Assembly (NCBI GenBank): GCA_945860205.1
Contig: CAMARK010000017.1
Location: forward strand, 1-60,829
Length of the DNA stretch: 60,829 nucleotides
Reading direction: 5' to 3'
Source: Reyranella massiliensis 521
GTDB taxonomy: Bacteria; Pseudomonadota; Alphaproteobacteria; Reyranellales; Reyranellaceae
The position numbers were made by a program, and so were the translations under genes. The notes beneath the pieces were generated by a model. It was not told the origin of the DNA and ran no database searches. It saw only the letters and a program-made list of their open reading frames with translations. Below, piece after piece: positions 52,395 through 60,829 of the stretch (its first letter is position 1; each line of letters opens with the position of its first letter).

Positions 52395-53567
52395 ATGTTG
52401 AATCGCAGCCTGAAGGGCTGGATTGCGTTGCCGCTGCTGGCGGTGTCGCTGTCCGCCTGCAAGCCCGAGAACAAGTTCATGCCGCCGCCGCCGGCCGAGA
52501 TCAGCGTGGCGCCCCCGCTCCAGCAGCAGGTTGCCCCCTTCGAGGTATTGACCGGCAATACGGTATCGTTCGCCACCGTCGACCTCGTCGCCCGCGTCGA
52601 GGGCTTCCTCACCGACATCAAGTACGTCGACGGCGCGCTGGTGAAGAAGGGCGACACTTTGTTCGTGATCGAACAGACGATGTACAAGGCGAAGGTCAAG
52701 GAGGCCGACGCCGGCCTCGCCGGCGCCAAGGCGGCGCTGGTGCAGGCGGAAGCCGAATTCACCCGCCAGGAGACACTGCTGCGACAGAATGTGTCGGCGC
52801 AGGCCACTTTCGATACCGCCAAGGCCAAGCGGGACAGCGCGCGCGCCAATGTCGAGAACAACGAAGGCAACCTCATCGTCGCCCAGACCAACCTGAGCTA
52901 CACGACGGTACTGGCGCCTTTCGACGGCATCGTCTCCAGGCATCTCATCACGATTGGCGAACTGGTCGGCAACGGGGTCGCCACCAAGCTGGCAACCATC
53001 GTGCAGCTCGATCCGATCTACGTCACGTTCAACATGAGTGAGCAGGACGTTCTGCAGGTCCGCGAGAACCTCAAAGAGCGTCGCCTCGACGTCGAGGAAC
53101 TCAGCAAGATCCCGCTCAGTATCGGCCTCATGAACGAGGACGGCTTTCCCCATCAGGGCTTCCTCAACTATGTCTCGCCGGAAATCGACGCCACGACCGG
53201 CACGATCCTGGTGCGCGGCCTGTTCAGCAACCCGACGCGGGCGTTGATCCCCGGCTTCTTCGTGCGCGTGAAGGTGCCGAAGGGCCTCGGCGCAACGGCC
53301 TCGCTGCTGGTGCCCAACCGGGTGATCGCCGAGGACCAGGCCGGCAAGTACCTGCTGGTCGTCAACAAGGACAATGTCGTCGAGCAGGTGCGGATTACCA
53401 CCGGACAATTGCTTTCAGGCGGCCTGGTGGTGATCAAGACCGGCCTCAAGGCCGACGACCGCGTCGTGCTCAGCACCAACAGTCGCGCAATCCCGGGCGG
53501 CAAGGTGGTCCCCAAGCCCACCACGATCTCTGCGCCGCCCGACGGCGCCGCCGGCGCTACGAAGTGA
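52395..53567 (+). CDS. RND efflux periplasmic adaptor lipoprotein
   Basis: The 390-residue protein has a lipoprotein signal (ALPLLAVSLSAC, Cys22). The MFP order follows: a lipoyl-like domain half (FATVDLVARVEGFLTDIKYV), an alpha hairpin (VKEADAGLAGAKAALVQAEA), the second lipoyl half with VLAPFDGIVSRHLITIGELV, then the beta-barrel domain (DPIYVTFNMSEQDVL). It bridges the inner-membrane pump encoded at 53587 and an outer-membrane channel, which is not encoded here. The ATG at 52395 directly opens the signal; a TTG 13 codons upstream is unlikely. The pump gene begins 19 bases after its stop. Confidence 0.93.
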   Translation: MLNRSLKGWIALPLLAVSLSACKPENKFMPPPPAEISVAPPLQQQVAPFEVLTGNTVSFATVDLVARVEGFLTDIKYVDGALVKKGDTLFVIEQTMYKAKVKEADAGLAGAKAALVQAEAEFTRQETLLRQNVSAQATFDTAKAKRDSARANVENNEGNLIVAQTNLSYTTVLAPFDGIVSRHLITIGELVGNGVATKLATIVQLDPIYVTFNMSEQDVLQVRENLKERRLDVEELSKIPLSIGLMNEDGFPHQGFLNYVSPEIDATTGTILVRGLFSNPTRALIPGFFVRVKVPKGLGATASLLVPNRVIAEDQAGKYLLVVNKDNVVEQVRITTGQLLSGGLVVIKTGLKADDRVVLSTNSRAIPGGKVVPKPTTISAPPDGAAGATK

Positions 53568-53586
53568 TCGGACCGGAAGCGCCGCG

Positions 53587-56500
53587 ATGATTTCAGCGTT
53601 CTTCATCAACCGGCCGGTTCTGGCCAACGTCCTGGCGATCGTCATCGTGCTGATCGGCGGCGTCGCGCTGATGACGCTGCCGGTCGCCCAGTATCCCAAC
53701 GTCGTGCCGCCCACGGTCCAGGTCACGACGACCTACCCGGGCGCCAGCGCCAAGGTCGTCGTCGACAATGTCGCCCTGCCGGTCGAACTGCAGGTCAACG
53801 GCGTCGAGAAGATGATCTACATGCAGTCCTACAGCACGGACGCAGGCACCTACGCGCTGACAGTCACCTTTGAGATCGGCACCGACCTCGATTTCGCTCA
53901 GGTGCTGGTGCAGAACAAGGTCAGTGCCGCGCTCGCCTCGTTGCCTCCATCTGTCCAGGCGCAGGGCCTGATCGTCGAAAAGAAGTCGACATCGATCCTC
54001 CAGATCGTGTCGCTGACCTCGCCGGACAATCGCTACGACAGCCTCTACCTCAGCAACTACGCGACCATCAACCTGGTCAACGAGCTGTCGCGCCTGCCGG
54101 GTGTCGGCAACGTCAACGTGCTTGGCGTCGGCCAGTACTCCATGCGCGTCTGGCTCGACCCGGAGAAGCTCTACACCTACGGCCTCACGCCATCAGATGT
54201 CAGCCGCGTCATCCAGCAGCAGAGCCAGGACGTCAGCGCGGGCCAGGTCGGCATGCCGCCGGCGCCCAAGGGACTGGACTTCCAATACACGATCGACGTC
54301 GTCGGCCGCCTCAGCACGCCCGAGGAATTCAGCAACATCATCGTCAAGGCCGACCAGGGCAACGGCGGCCGGATCGTCCGCATCAAGGACATCGGCCGTG
54401 TCGACCTCGGCGCCCAGACTTACGCCCAGACCTCGCAGATCAACGGCAAACCCAACTCCGGCATCGCCATCTATCAGCTCCCCGACGCCAACGCTCTCGA
54501 CGTCGCCAAGCGCGTCAAGGCCAAGATGGCCGAGCTCTCCAAGAACTTCCCGCCCGGCCTCGCCTACAGCGTGCCGTTCGACACCACCCGCTTCGTGAAC
54601 GCATCGATCAAGGAGGTCTTCATGACCCTGATCGAGGCGGGCATCCTGGTGTTGATCGTGATCGTGATCTTCCTGCAGGACTGGCGCGCCATGCTGGTGC
54701 CGGCGACGACGATTCCCGTGACGATCATCGGCGCCTTCGCCGCCATGGCGGCCTTAGGCTTCACCATCAACACCACGACCATGTTCGGCATCGTGCTGGC
54801 GATCGGCATCGTGGTCGACGACGCCATCGTGATCGTGGAAGGCGTGGCGCATCACATTGAGCGCGGGATGACGCCGCACGATGCGGCGATCAAGGCGATG
54901 GACGAGCTGTTCGGGCCGGTCATCGGCATCACCCTGGTGCTGATGTCGGTGTTCCTGCCGGCCGCCTTCCTGCCCGGCCTGACCGGCCAGATGTTCGCCC
55001 AGTTTGCCCTGGTCATCGCCGCCACGGCCCTGATCAGTGCCATCAACGCCGCCACGCTGAAGCCCACGCAGTGCGCGATGTGGCTGCGAGCGGCAGTACC
55101 GCCGGAGAAGCGCAACATCTTCTTCCGCAGCTTCAACAAGGTCTACAACAAGCTGGAAAACGGCTACGCAGCGCTCGTTGGCGCCATGGTCCGGCGCGCC
55201 GGTCTGATGGTCTGCCTCGCCCTGGTGCTGGCCGGAATCGGCGCCTGGGGCGTCGCTCGCCTGCCGACGGCGTTCATTCCCAACGAGGACCAGGGCTATC
55301 TGATGATCGGCGTGCAACTGCCGGACGGCGCCTCGCTGGAGCGCACCGGCGCGACGCTCGATCAGGTGAGCAAGATCGCCATGGCCATGCCGGGCGTCGA
55401 GAACGTGGTGGCGCTGGGCGGCATGTCGGTACTCGACAGCAACTCCGCCCTGGCGAATGCCGCCGTCTCCTACGTCATCCTGAAGGACTGGGACGTACGC
55501 TTGAAAGCCGAGGGCCAGGACCTTCGGTCGATCGTGATGGGCCTCATGAAGCAGTTGCAAGTCCTGCAGGACGGGCGGGCCTTCGTCATCGTCCCGCCCG
55601 CCATCCAGGGCATCGGCAATGCCGGCGGCTTCCAGATGCAGGTCGAACAGAAGGACGGCAGTTTCGACTACACCAAGCTGCAAGCCGTGACCGACGCCGT
55701 GGTCGAGCAGGCCGGCACCCAATCCGCGCTCACCAACCTCGTCACCTCGTTCCGCGCCGGCGCGCCGCACGTCCGCATCGACGTCGACCGCGTTAAGGCC
55801 GAGTCCCTGAAGGTCCCGGTCGGCGAGGTATTCTCGACGCTCTCCGCCTATCTGGGCTCCGCCTATGTGAACCGCTTCAACAAGTTCGGCTTGAGCCTGC
55901 AGGTCTTCATTCAGGCCGATTCGCAGTATCGCACGCGGCCCGAGGACATCCTGAGGCTCCAGGTCAAGAACCTCGACGGGCAGATGGTGCCGATCGGCGC
56001 CATCGCCGAGCTGCGCCCGGCGCTGGGATCGCCGCTGATCAGCCTCTACAACCTCTATCCGTCGGCCGCGATCGTGGGCTCGCCGGCGACGGGCTTCAGC
56101 TCGGGCGAAGGCATCGCGCTGATGGACCAGATCGCCAAGCAGATCCTGCCGCCCGGCACCGGCTACGAATGGACCGGCATGGCCTACCAGGAGAACATCG
56201 TCGGCAACCAGCTCATGTACGTGTTCGCGCTGGCCATTCTGCTGGTCTATCTCTGCCTCGCCGGCCAGTACGAGAGCTGGGTGGCGCCGCTCGCGGTGAT
56301 CCTGGCCGTGCCCCTGGCGCTCAGCGGCCCGGCCATCGCGCTCACCGCCGTCGGCCTCGCCAACAACATCTACACCCAGATCGGCCTGATGCTACTGATC
56401 GCGCTCGGCGCCAAGAACGCCATCCTGATCGTCGAGGTGGCGCGTGAAAGGCGCCTGATCGACGGCAAGGATATCGTCGAATCGGCCATCGAAGCGGCGC

Positions 56501-56754
56501 GCACCCGCTTCCGGCCCATCCTGATGACCTCCTTCGCCTTCATCCTGGGCGTCGTGCCGCTGGTGACGGCGACCGGCGCAGGCGCCAACTCGCGCATTTC
56601 CCTCGGCCTCTGCGTGTTCAGCGGCATGATCGCCTCGACCTGCCTCGCCGTGCTGTTCGTGCCGTCGTTCTTCACGGTGCTGCAGCGCTTCGAGGAACGG
56701 AAGAAGAAGGCCCCCAAGGCGCCGCCCGCCGAGGTCGCTGCCGCATCCCCCTGA
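53587..56754 (+). CDS. RND multidrug efflux pump (HAE1/AcrB-like)
   Basis: At 1055 residues this has the full AcrB length. Membrane helix 1 is FINRPVLANVLAIVIVLIGG; helix 4 contains GIVLAIGIVVDDAIVIVEGV with the proton-relay Asp pair. Porter-domain parts such as NVVPPTVQVTTTYPGASAKV and LPGVGNVNVLGVGQYSMRVW are typical. In the second half, TAFIPNEDQGYLMIGVQLPD and IGLMLLIALGAKNAILIVEV appear. It exports drugs or other hydrophobic compounds by proton antiport. The partner adaptor is the gene upstream; no TolC-type channel gene is adjacent, and no regulator is next to the pair. Confidence 0.95.
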   Translation: MISAFFINRPVLANVLAIVIVLIGGVALMTLPVAQYPNVVPPTVQVTTTYPGASAKVVVDNVALPVELQVNGVEKMIYMQSYSTDAGTYALTVTFEIGTDLDFAQVLVQNKVSAALASLPPSVQAQGLIVEKKSTSILQIVSLTSPDNRYDSLYLSNYATINLVNELSRLPGVGNVNVLGVGQYSMRVWLDPEKLYTYGLTPSDVSRVIQQQSQDVSAGQVGMPPAPKGLDFQYTIDVVGRLSTPEEFSNIIVKADQGNGGRIVRIKDIGRVDLGAQTYAQTSQINGKPNSGIAIYQLPDANALDVAKRVKAKMAELSKNFPPGLAYSVPFDTTRFVNASIKEVFMTLIEAGILVLIVIVIFLQDWRAMLVPATTIPVTIIGAFAAMAALGFTINTTTMFGIVLAIGIVVDDAIVIVEGVAHHIERGMTPHDAAIKAMDELFGPVIGITLVLMSVFLPAAFLPGLTGQMFAQFALVIAATALISAINAATLKPTQCAMWLRAAVPPEKRNIFFRSFNKVYNKLENGYAALVGAMVRRAGLMVCLALVLAGIGAWGVARLPTAFIPNEDQGYLMIGVQLPDGASLERTGATLDQVSKIAMAMPGVENVVALGGMSVLDSNSALANAAVSYVILKDWDVRLKAEGQDLRSIVMGLMKQLQVLQDGRAFVIVPPAIQGIGNAGGFQMQVEQKDGSFDYTKLQAVTDAVVEQAGTQSALTNLVTSFRAGAPHVRIDVDRVKAESLKVPVGEVFSTLSAYLGSAYVNRFNKFGLSLQVFIQADSQYRTRPEDILRLQVKNLDGQMVPIGAIAELRPALGSPLISLYNLYPSAAIVGSPATGFSSGEGIALMDQIAKQILPPGTGYEWTGMAYQENIVGNQLMYVFALAILLVYLCLAGQYESWVAPLAVILAVPLALSGPAIALTAVGLANNIYTQIGLMLLIALGAKNAILIVEVARERRLIDGKDIVESAIEAARTRFRPILMTSFAFILGVVPLVTATGAGANSRISLGLCVFSGMIASTCLAVLFVPSFFTVLQRFEERKKKAPKAPPAEVAAASP

Positions 56755-56818
56755 TTGCAGCGGTAGATCGCGTTCCTTCCATCGTATATTCGATGGGCAA
56801 TCGATGGGGGACGAGATC

Positions 56819-58027
56819 ATGGGTCAGAATAGATCGTTGCTGTTCGCGATGCTGTCGATAGGCGTCCTGGCCCTCGGCGCCTGCTCGATCCCGGAGCGCG
56901 GCACCGCGGTACCGGCCGCCGATACCGCCCGCGCTCTGCCCCTCGGCGTCCCCAATGCGCGGTTCTTTGCCGACGCGGATCCGAAGGCCATCGTCGACGA
57001 AGCCACCCTCGCTTTTCAGCGCGAGCAGGTGGCGTTGCGCGCCGAGGGCAAATCGACCACGCGCCTTCCGCCGGTCTACTATCTTGCAGTTTCCGGCGGC
57101 GGCGATAACGGCGCCTTCGGCGCCGGGTTGATGAACGGTTGGACGGCGCTCGGCACGCGGCCGGAATTCAAGATGGTGACCGGCGTCAGCACCGGCGCCC
57201 TGATCGCGCCCTTCGCTTTTCTTGGACCTGCCTATGACGAAGCGCTCCGCGACGTCTACACGACCATGACCCCCGAGAAGGTCTTTCGCGCGCGCGGCCT
57301 CAGCGCTGCGCTGTTCGACGACGCCATGGCCGACACCGGCCCGCTGGCCCAGGTGATCGAAGGCTATGCCGACCAGAAGATGCTCGATGCCATTGCACGC
57401 GAGTACCAGAGGGGCCGCCTGCTGCTGATCGGCACCACCCATCTCGACGCCCAGCGGCCGGTGATCTGGAACATCGGCGCCATTGCCGCCAGCGGCCATC
57501 CCGGCGCGCTCGACCTGTTCCGCAAGATTCTGCGCGCCTCGGCAGCGATCCCCGGCCTCTTCCAGCCGGTCCTGTTCGACGTCGAGATCGACGGCAAGAA
57601 ATACCAGGAGATGCACGTCGACGGCGGCGCCATCGCCCAGCTCTTCCTCTATCCGCCGTCGGTCAACATCTCCACCAGCGGAATCCGCCGGCAACGGCAC
57701 GCCTACATCATTCGCAATGCGCGGCTCGACCCCGACTATGCGGCGAGCGAGCGGCGGACCATCTCGATCGCCGGCCGCGCGATCAACACAATGCTGGCTG
57801 CCAGTGGCCAGAACGACGTGCTGCGGACCTATTTCATCAGCCAGCGCGATGGCGTCGACTACAACCTGGCCTACATCGGCGCGGATTTCAGCGTACCCAA
57901 GGCCGGTGAATTCGACCAGACCTACATGCGCGCGCTCTACGCCTACGGCCTCCAGGAAGGCAAGGACGGCCGCGCCTGGCACAAACTGCCACCCGGGCTC
58001 GAACGGGCGGTCACACCCACGCGATAG
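56819..58027 (+). CDS. Patatin-like phospholipase, lipoprotein
   Basis: The 402-residue protein has a lipobox LGAC (Cys22). A patatin domain follows: GGGDNGAFGAG (93-102, the oxyanion hole), the nucleophile Ser124 in GVSTG, and the catalytic Asp268 in DGG. With Ser and Asp present it should be active as an acyl hydrolase, probably on phospholipids or lipopeptides in the envelope. The ATG at 56819 is preferred over one five codons upstream because GGGGGA lies 9 bases before it. It is 64 bases downstream of the efflux gene and 20 before the second IlvD/Edd gene. Confidence 0.9.
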   Translation: MGQNRSLLFAMLSIGVLALGACSIPERGTAVPAADTARALPLGVPNARFFADADPKAIVDEATLAFQREQVALRAEGKSTTRLPPVYYLAVSGGGDNGAFGAGLMNGWTALGTRPEFKMVTGVSTGALIAPFAFLGPAYDEALRDVYTTMTPEKVFRARGLSAALFDDAMADTGPLAQVIEGYADQKMLDAIAREYQRGRLLLIGTTHLDAQRPVIWNIGAIAASGHPGALDLFRKILRASAAIPGLFQPVLFDVEIDGKKYQEMHVDGGAIAQLFLYPPSVNISTSGIRRQRHAYIIRNARLDPDYAASERRTISIAGRAINTMLAASGQNDVLRTYFISQRDGVDYNLAYIGADFSVPKAGEFDQTYMRALYAYGLQEGKDGRAWHKLPPGLERAVTPTR

Positions 58028-58047
58028 CCACACAAGGTGGATGCCTC

Positions 58048-59766
58048 ATGACGCAAGACAGCAGCACCTTCTGGAAGAAGTCCCGGGTGGAACTCCGGGC
58101 GGCCGGCTTTGAACCGAATCAGGCCGCCAAGACCACGGCCGTGGTGACGATCGCCAGCGCCTATACCAATGCCCATCGCTGCAACAACCGGGTGCGCACC
58201 ATCTCCGACCTGCTGATCGAGCTTCTCGCCGAGCGCGGAGGACAGGGTCTGATCGTCGGCGCGCCGGCGGTGTCCGACGCGCTCACGCAAGGCACACCCA
58301 CGGCCGGCTACAGCCTTGTGTCGCGCGATGTCGTGGCCGACTGCTTCGAGATCGGTCACTACGCCCATCACGGCGACGCGATGATCGTGATCTCCGGTTG
58401 CGACAAGACCGGCGCTGCTGCCCTGATGCCGCTCGCGCGGACCAATGCATTCGGGCTGGTGCTCTACCCCGGCACCAGCTCGCCCGGGAAGGTGGCGTTT
58501 GGCGCCTGGGCCGCCAAGGGCAACAATCTCACGATCATGGACTATGTCGAGGGCCGCGCCGCCAACGAGGCCGGCCGGATCTCGGGCGAGGAACTGCTCG
58601 AACTCGAACGCAACGTCATGCCCGGCAGCGGCACCTGTGGCGCGATGTTCACGGCCAACACCATGAGCACGATCGCCGAGGCGATGGGCATGATGCTGCC
58701 GCGCGGCGCCTCGCATCCCGCCGACTATGACGCCAAGAGCGACATCCACGCCGACGTCCGCGCCCAGGCGCGCGCGTCGGTCGACGCGCTCTATCGGCTG
58801 ATCGAAGCCGGCATCCGGCCGCGCGACATCATGACCGAGCGTGCTTTCGAGAACGCGATCGCCACGGTCTACGCCATGGGCGGCTCCACCAACATGTACC
58901 TGCACCTGCTCGCCATCGCGCGCGAAGCCCAGGTGCCCATCGGGATCGAACGCATCCAGCAGATCGGCGAGCGTATTCCGTTGATCTCCAATCTGCAGCC
59001 CCATGGCCCCTATGCGATGGCGAGCCTGCATGCGATCGGCGGCGTGCCGATCGTGATGAAGGAATTGCTGCGGGCCGGCCTGTTGCATGGCGACGCCATG
59101 ACAGTCACCGGCAAGACTCTGGCCGAGAACCTGGCCGAGGTTCCGACGCTGGAGCAGATGCCCCGCCAGGACATCGTCTTTCCGGTCGCCCGCCCGGTCG
59201 CGGCGCCGAACAATCACATCAGCGTGCTGAAGGGCAATCTCGCGCCCGAAAGCTGCCTGCTGAAGCTCAGCGGCAAGACGCTGGAAAAGGGCGAGTTCCG
59301 CGGCACCGCCAAGGTGTTCGAGTCCGAAGCCGACACGATGAAGGCCATCCGCGCCGGCCAGATCGTGCCCGGCACTGTGATCGTCGTCCGCAATGTGGGC
59401 CCCGTCGGCGGGCCCGGCATGCCCGAGATGGTGATGCTCACGATCCAATTGCAGGGACGAGGCCTGGGAGAGGACGTCGCCTTGATCACCGACGGTCGTT
59501 TCTCAGGCGTCAGCCACGGCATCCTGATCGGCCACATCTCGCCGGAAGCCGCGCGCGGCGGCCCGATTGCGGCGGTCCGTGATGGCGATACGATCGTCAT
59601 CGATCCCGGCGCCCGAACCCTTACCCTGGACATCTCCGACGCAGAGCTCGCCCGGCGCATGAGCGAGTGGCGGGCGCCCGACCTGGCAGACCGCGTGCGC
59701 CCGGGGTCGGTCCACGACAAGTACATCCGGCTGGTGTCATCGGCGCACCATGGCTGCGTGGTGTAA
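58048..59766 (+). CDS. IlvD/Edd family dehydratase (second of two)
   Basis: The 572-residue enzyme shows the iron-sulfur cysteines Cys45 (AHRCNNR), Cys118 ([10 protein letters not shown]) and Cys197 (GSGTCGAMF). [14 protein letters not shown] and [20 protein letters not shown] are further family motifs. It is nearer in length to dihydroxyacid and sugar-acid dehydratases than the first homologue. Neither gene has ilv or gluconate-pathway neighbours, so the substrate cannot be named. It is read in the same direction as the patatin gene 20 bases upstream, possibly as one transcript. Confidence 0.9.
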   Translation: MTQDSSTFWKKSRVELRAAGFEPNQAAKTTAVVTIASAYTNAHRCNNRVRTISDLLIELLAERGGQGLIVGAPAVSDALTQGTPTAGYSLVSRDVVADCFEIGHYAHHGDAMIVISGCDKTGAAALMPLARTNAFGLVLYPGTSSPGKVAFGAWAAKGNNLTIMDYVEGRAANEAGRISGEELLELERNVMPGSGTCGAMFTANTMSTIAEAMGMMLPRGASHPADYDAKSDIHADVRAQARASVDALYRLIEAGIRPRDIMTERAFENAIATVYAMGGSTNMYLHLLAIAREAQVPIGIERIQQIGERIPLISNLQPHGPYAMASLHAIGGVPIVMKELLRAGLLHGDAMTVTGKTLAENLAEVPTLEQMPRQDIVFPVARPVAAPNNHISVLKGNLAPESCLLKLSGKTLEKGEFRGTAKVFESEADTMKAIRAGQIVPGTVIVVRNVGPVGGPGMPEMVMLTIQLQGRGLGEDVALITDGRFSGVSHGILIGHISPEAARGGPIAAVRDGDTIVIDPGARTLTLDISDAELARRMSEWRAPDLADRVRPGSVHDKYIRLVSSAHHGCVV

Positions 59767-59833
59767 ATGGCGTGCCGGAGTGGCAACGGAGAGAACTGGA
59801 CGGCCAGCCTCCATCTCGACAGCCGGCGAATTG

Positions 59834-59941
59834 TCAGACCACGTTGATCGTCACGTCGATGTTGCCGCGTGTAGCCTTGGAATAGGCGGCGGCGAAGGCG
59901 GTCAGAGAGGCATCGTAGACCAGCAGCTCGAGCAGACGCAT
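59834..59941 (-). pseudogene. C-terminal remnant of an Ohr/OsmC-type gene
   Basis: A 35-codon frame reads MRLLELLVYDASLTAFAAAY and then SKATRGNIDVTINVV and TGA. The end SKATRGNIDV matches the terminus of organic-hydroperoxide resistance proteins (Ohr), which is normally preceded by the CPYSKATRGN motif; here Cys-Pro is replaced by Ala-Ala. The catalytic Cys are missing. Curiously a GGGAG ribosome binding site lies 7 bases before the ATG, so the peptide might be translated. The first 18 residues do not match Ohr. Confidence 0.6.
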
Positions 59942-60008
59942 GGCATTCTCTCCCTGCGCCAGCCCGACATCGCAAGTCTATGCTACCTGCGCCCGACACC
60001 TGCACTGG

Positions 60009-60119
60009 TGTATCCATCCCCTGTATCCATGTGGTGTATTTGGTCCCGGTTATGCTCAATAAATGGCTCACTGGCATATCCGCAGTGGTGTCGGACCATG
60101 TGCCCACCCCATGGATACA
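60009..60119. repeat. Three copies of TGTATCCAT
   Basis: TGTATCCAT occurs at 60009-60017 and 60022-60030 in direct order, 13 bases apart, and as its complement at 60111-60119. The region 59942-60249 has lower GC than its surroundings and contains no gene. It lies downstream of the coiled-coil gene's stop (60250), so it does not control that gene directly; it may be an operator set or a relic of mobile DNA. Confidence 0.35.
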
Positions 60120-60249
60120 CTCCTGCCGCAAAGTCCCCTAAAGGGCCGGGCCGTTAGAGCCCGTGTGGGGGTGTCAACGAAGGCGAATGGAGCAGAACTC
60201 GACCATGGTGTTATGGCCTGGCGGGCTCTATTCACCCACGGCGAACTGG

Positions 60250-60829
60250 CTAGAACGGCCACCACCAGCGGCGTTTGCCGGGGCCAGGCGCGCCCAATTC
60301 ATCTCGACTACCACCAGCGACCTTTAGCACCTCAAGCTGGCGCTCCAATTCCCTGATCCTGTGGGCCGCATGCTGTTGCCAGAGAATGCTCTCCCTGCCT
60401 TCCGGTGAGGAGTTCTGACGCTTCATCTGCAGCGCGTCGAACTTGGCCTGCAGTTCGGCCGCGTGGGCCTCGGCGGCGGATAGCTCGACCCGCACTGCGT
60501 CAGTCTGATCCTGAAAGGTGCGCCGTTCGGATTCCTCGCGTTCCAGCCGCCTGGCCAGGTCGTCGGCACCCTTCTCGGCAGCAAGGCGCAGCGTGTCGGC
60601 CTTGCCGGTGTCGATCTGGGCCAGGGCTATCTCGGCGCGGGCAGCGTCGAGGTCGAGCTGGAGCTTCATCTCCAGCGCGTCGAGCTTGGCCTGCAGTTCG
60701 GCCGCGTGAGCCTCGGCGGCGGACAGCTCGACCCGTGCTGCGTCGGTCTGGTCCTGAAGGGTGCGCCGTTCGGTTTCCTCGCGTTCCAGCCGCCTAGCCA
60801 GATCGTCGGCACCCTTCTCGGCAGCAAGG
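60250..60829 (-). CDS. Coiled-coil protein with 81-residue tandem repeats (partial)
   Basis: The minus-strand frame is open from the window edge (60829) to TAG at 60250-60252, so the N-terminus is missing. The visible 192 residues hold two copies of an 81-residue unit: KGADDLARRLEREE, ERRTxQDQTDA, RVELSAAEAHAAELQAK, then MK and a second helix LDLDAARAEIALAQIDTGKA. The copies are 243 bp apart and nearly identical. The last 60 residues are unique (HRIRELERQLEVLKVAGGSR) and end in KRRWWWPF. The whole looks like a long parallel coiled coil with an aromatic-basic cap, possibly a filament or scaffold. I see no signal or membrane segment in the visible part. Confidence 0.75.
   Translation of the reverse strand, partial: LAAEKGADDLARRLEREETERRTLQDQTDAARVELSAAEAHAAELQAKLDALEMKLQLDLDAARAEIALAQIDTGKADTLRLAAEKGADDLARRLEREESERRTFQDQTDAVRVELSAAEAHAAELQAKFDALQMKRQNSSPEGRESILWQQHAAHRIRELERQLEVLKVAGGSRDELGAPGPGKRRWWWPF

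Overview
The window is about 61 kb of GC-rich, densely coded chromosomal DNA. The family mix suggests a free-living soil or freshwater alphaproteobacterium of the Rhodospirillales/Hyphomicrobiales type, perhaps near Reyranella: a TolA-like coiled-coil protein, DUF1194, DUF1993, NIPSNAP, CoxL-like molybdoenzymes, two IlvD/Edd dehydratases and many glutathione S-transferase and SRPBCC genes. This placement rests on gene content, not on a marker-gene tree. I saw no rRNA, tRNA, CRISPR array, intact transposon or prophage.

Region 1 (1-9.0 kb) is the most unusual part. A module of three genes occurs twice in tandem: a Tat-exported caspase-like peptidase, a small Tat-exported Ig-like protein just upstream of it, and a divergent zinc-ribbon membrane protein. 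The copies are 4049-6123 and 6187-8858. In the first copy the zinc-ribbon gene is cut to 52 codons. A third, frameshifted caspase tail lies at 954-1261. Both divergent intergenic regions keep the same promoter and a 19-bp inverted repeat whose outer base pairs change in a compensated way. Dispersed repeats, a lipoprotein, an acyltransferase and gene remnants lie around the modules.

Region 2 (9.0-25 kb) is mostly housekeeping and accessory single genes: an IlvD/Edd dehydratase, a DUF1194 protein, a Bax-inhibitor-1 family protein, DUF1993, an SbmA/BacA-like membrane protein, an MFS exporter, a GST, a PheA/TfdB-like monooxygenase, groES-groL, a TetR regulator with a nuclease-like partner, and small membrane proteins.

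Region 3 (25-41 kb) is catabolic and transport-related: a D-2-hydroxyacid dehydrogenase, a SET protein, an oligopeptide-type solute-binding protein, a TorF-like porin, a GST, a lone CoxL-like subunit, NIPSNAP and mandelate-racemase-type genes, then an msrQ-like gene directly followed by modB-modC, an FMN glutamate-synthase-like protein and an aminotransferase.

Region 4 (41-61 kb) starts with a five-gene minus-strand operon (SRPBCC, YceI, SRPBCC, serine hydrolase, VOC) read from a promoter overlapped by an AT-rich palindrome. Next come a gamma-glutamyltransferase homologue, a Baeyer-Villiger-type monooxygenase, an overlapping operon of FAD oxidoreductase, molybdopterin subunit and DUF938 methyltransferase, an RND efflux pair, a patatin-like lipoprotein and a second IlvD/Edd enzyme. 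The window ends inside a coiled-coil gene built of 81-residue tandem repeats.
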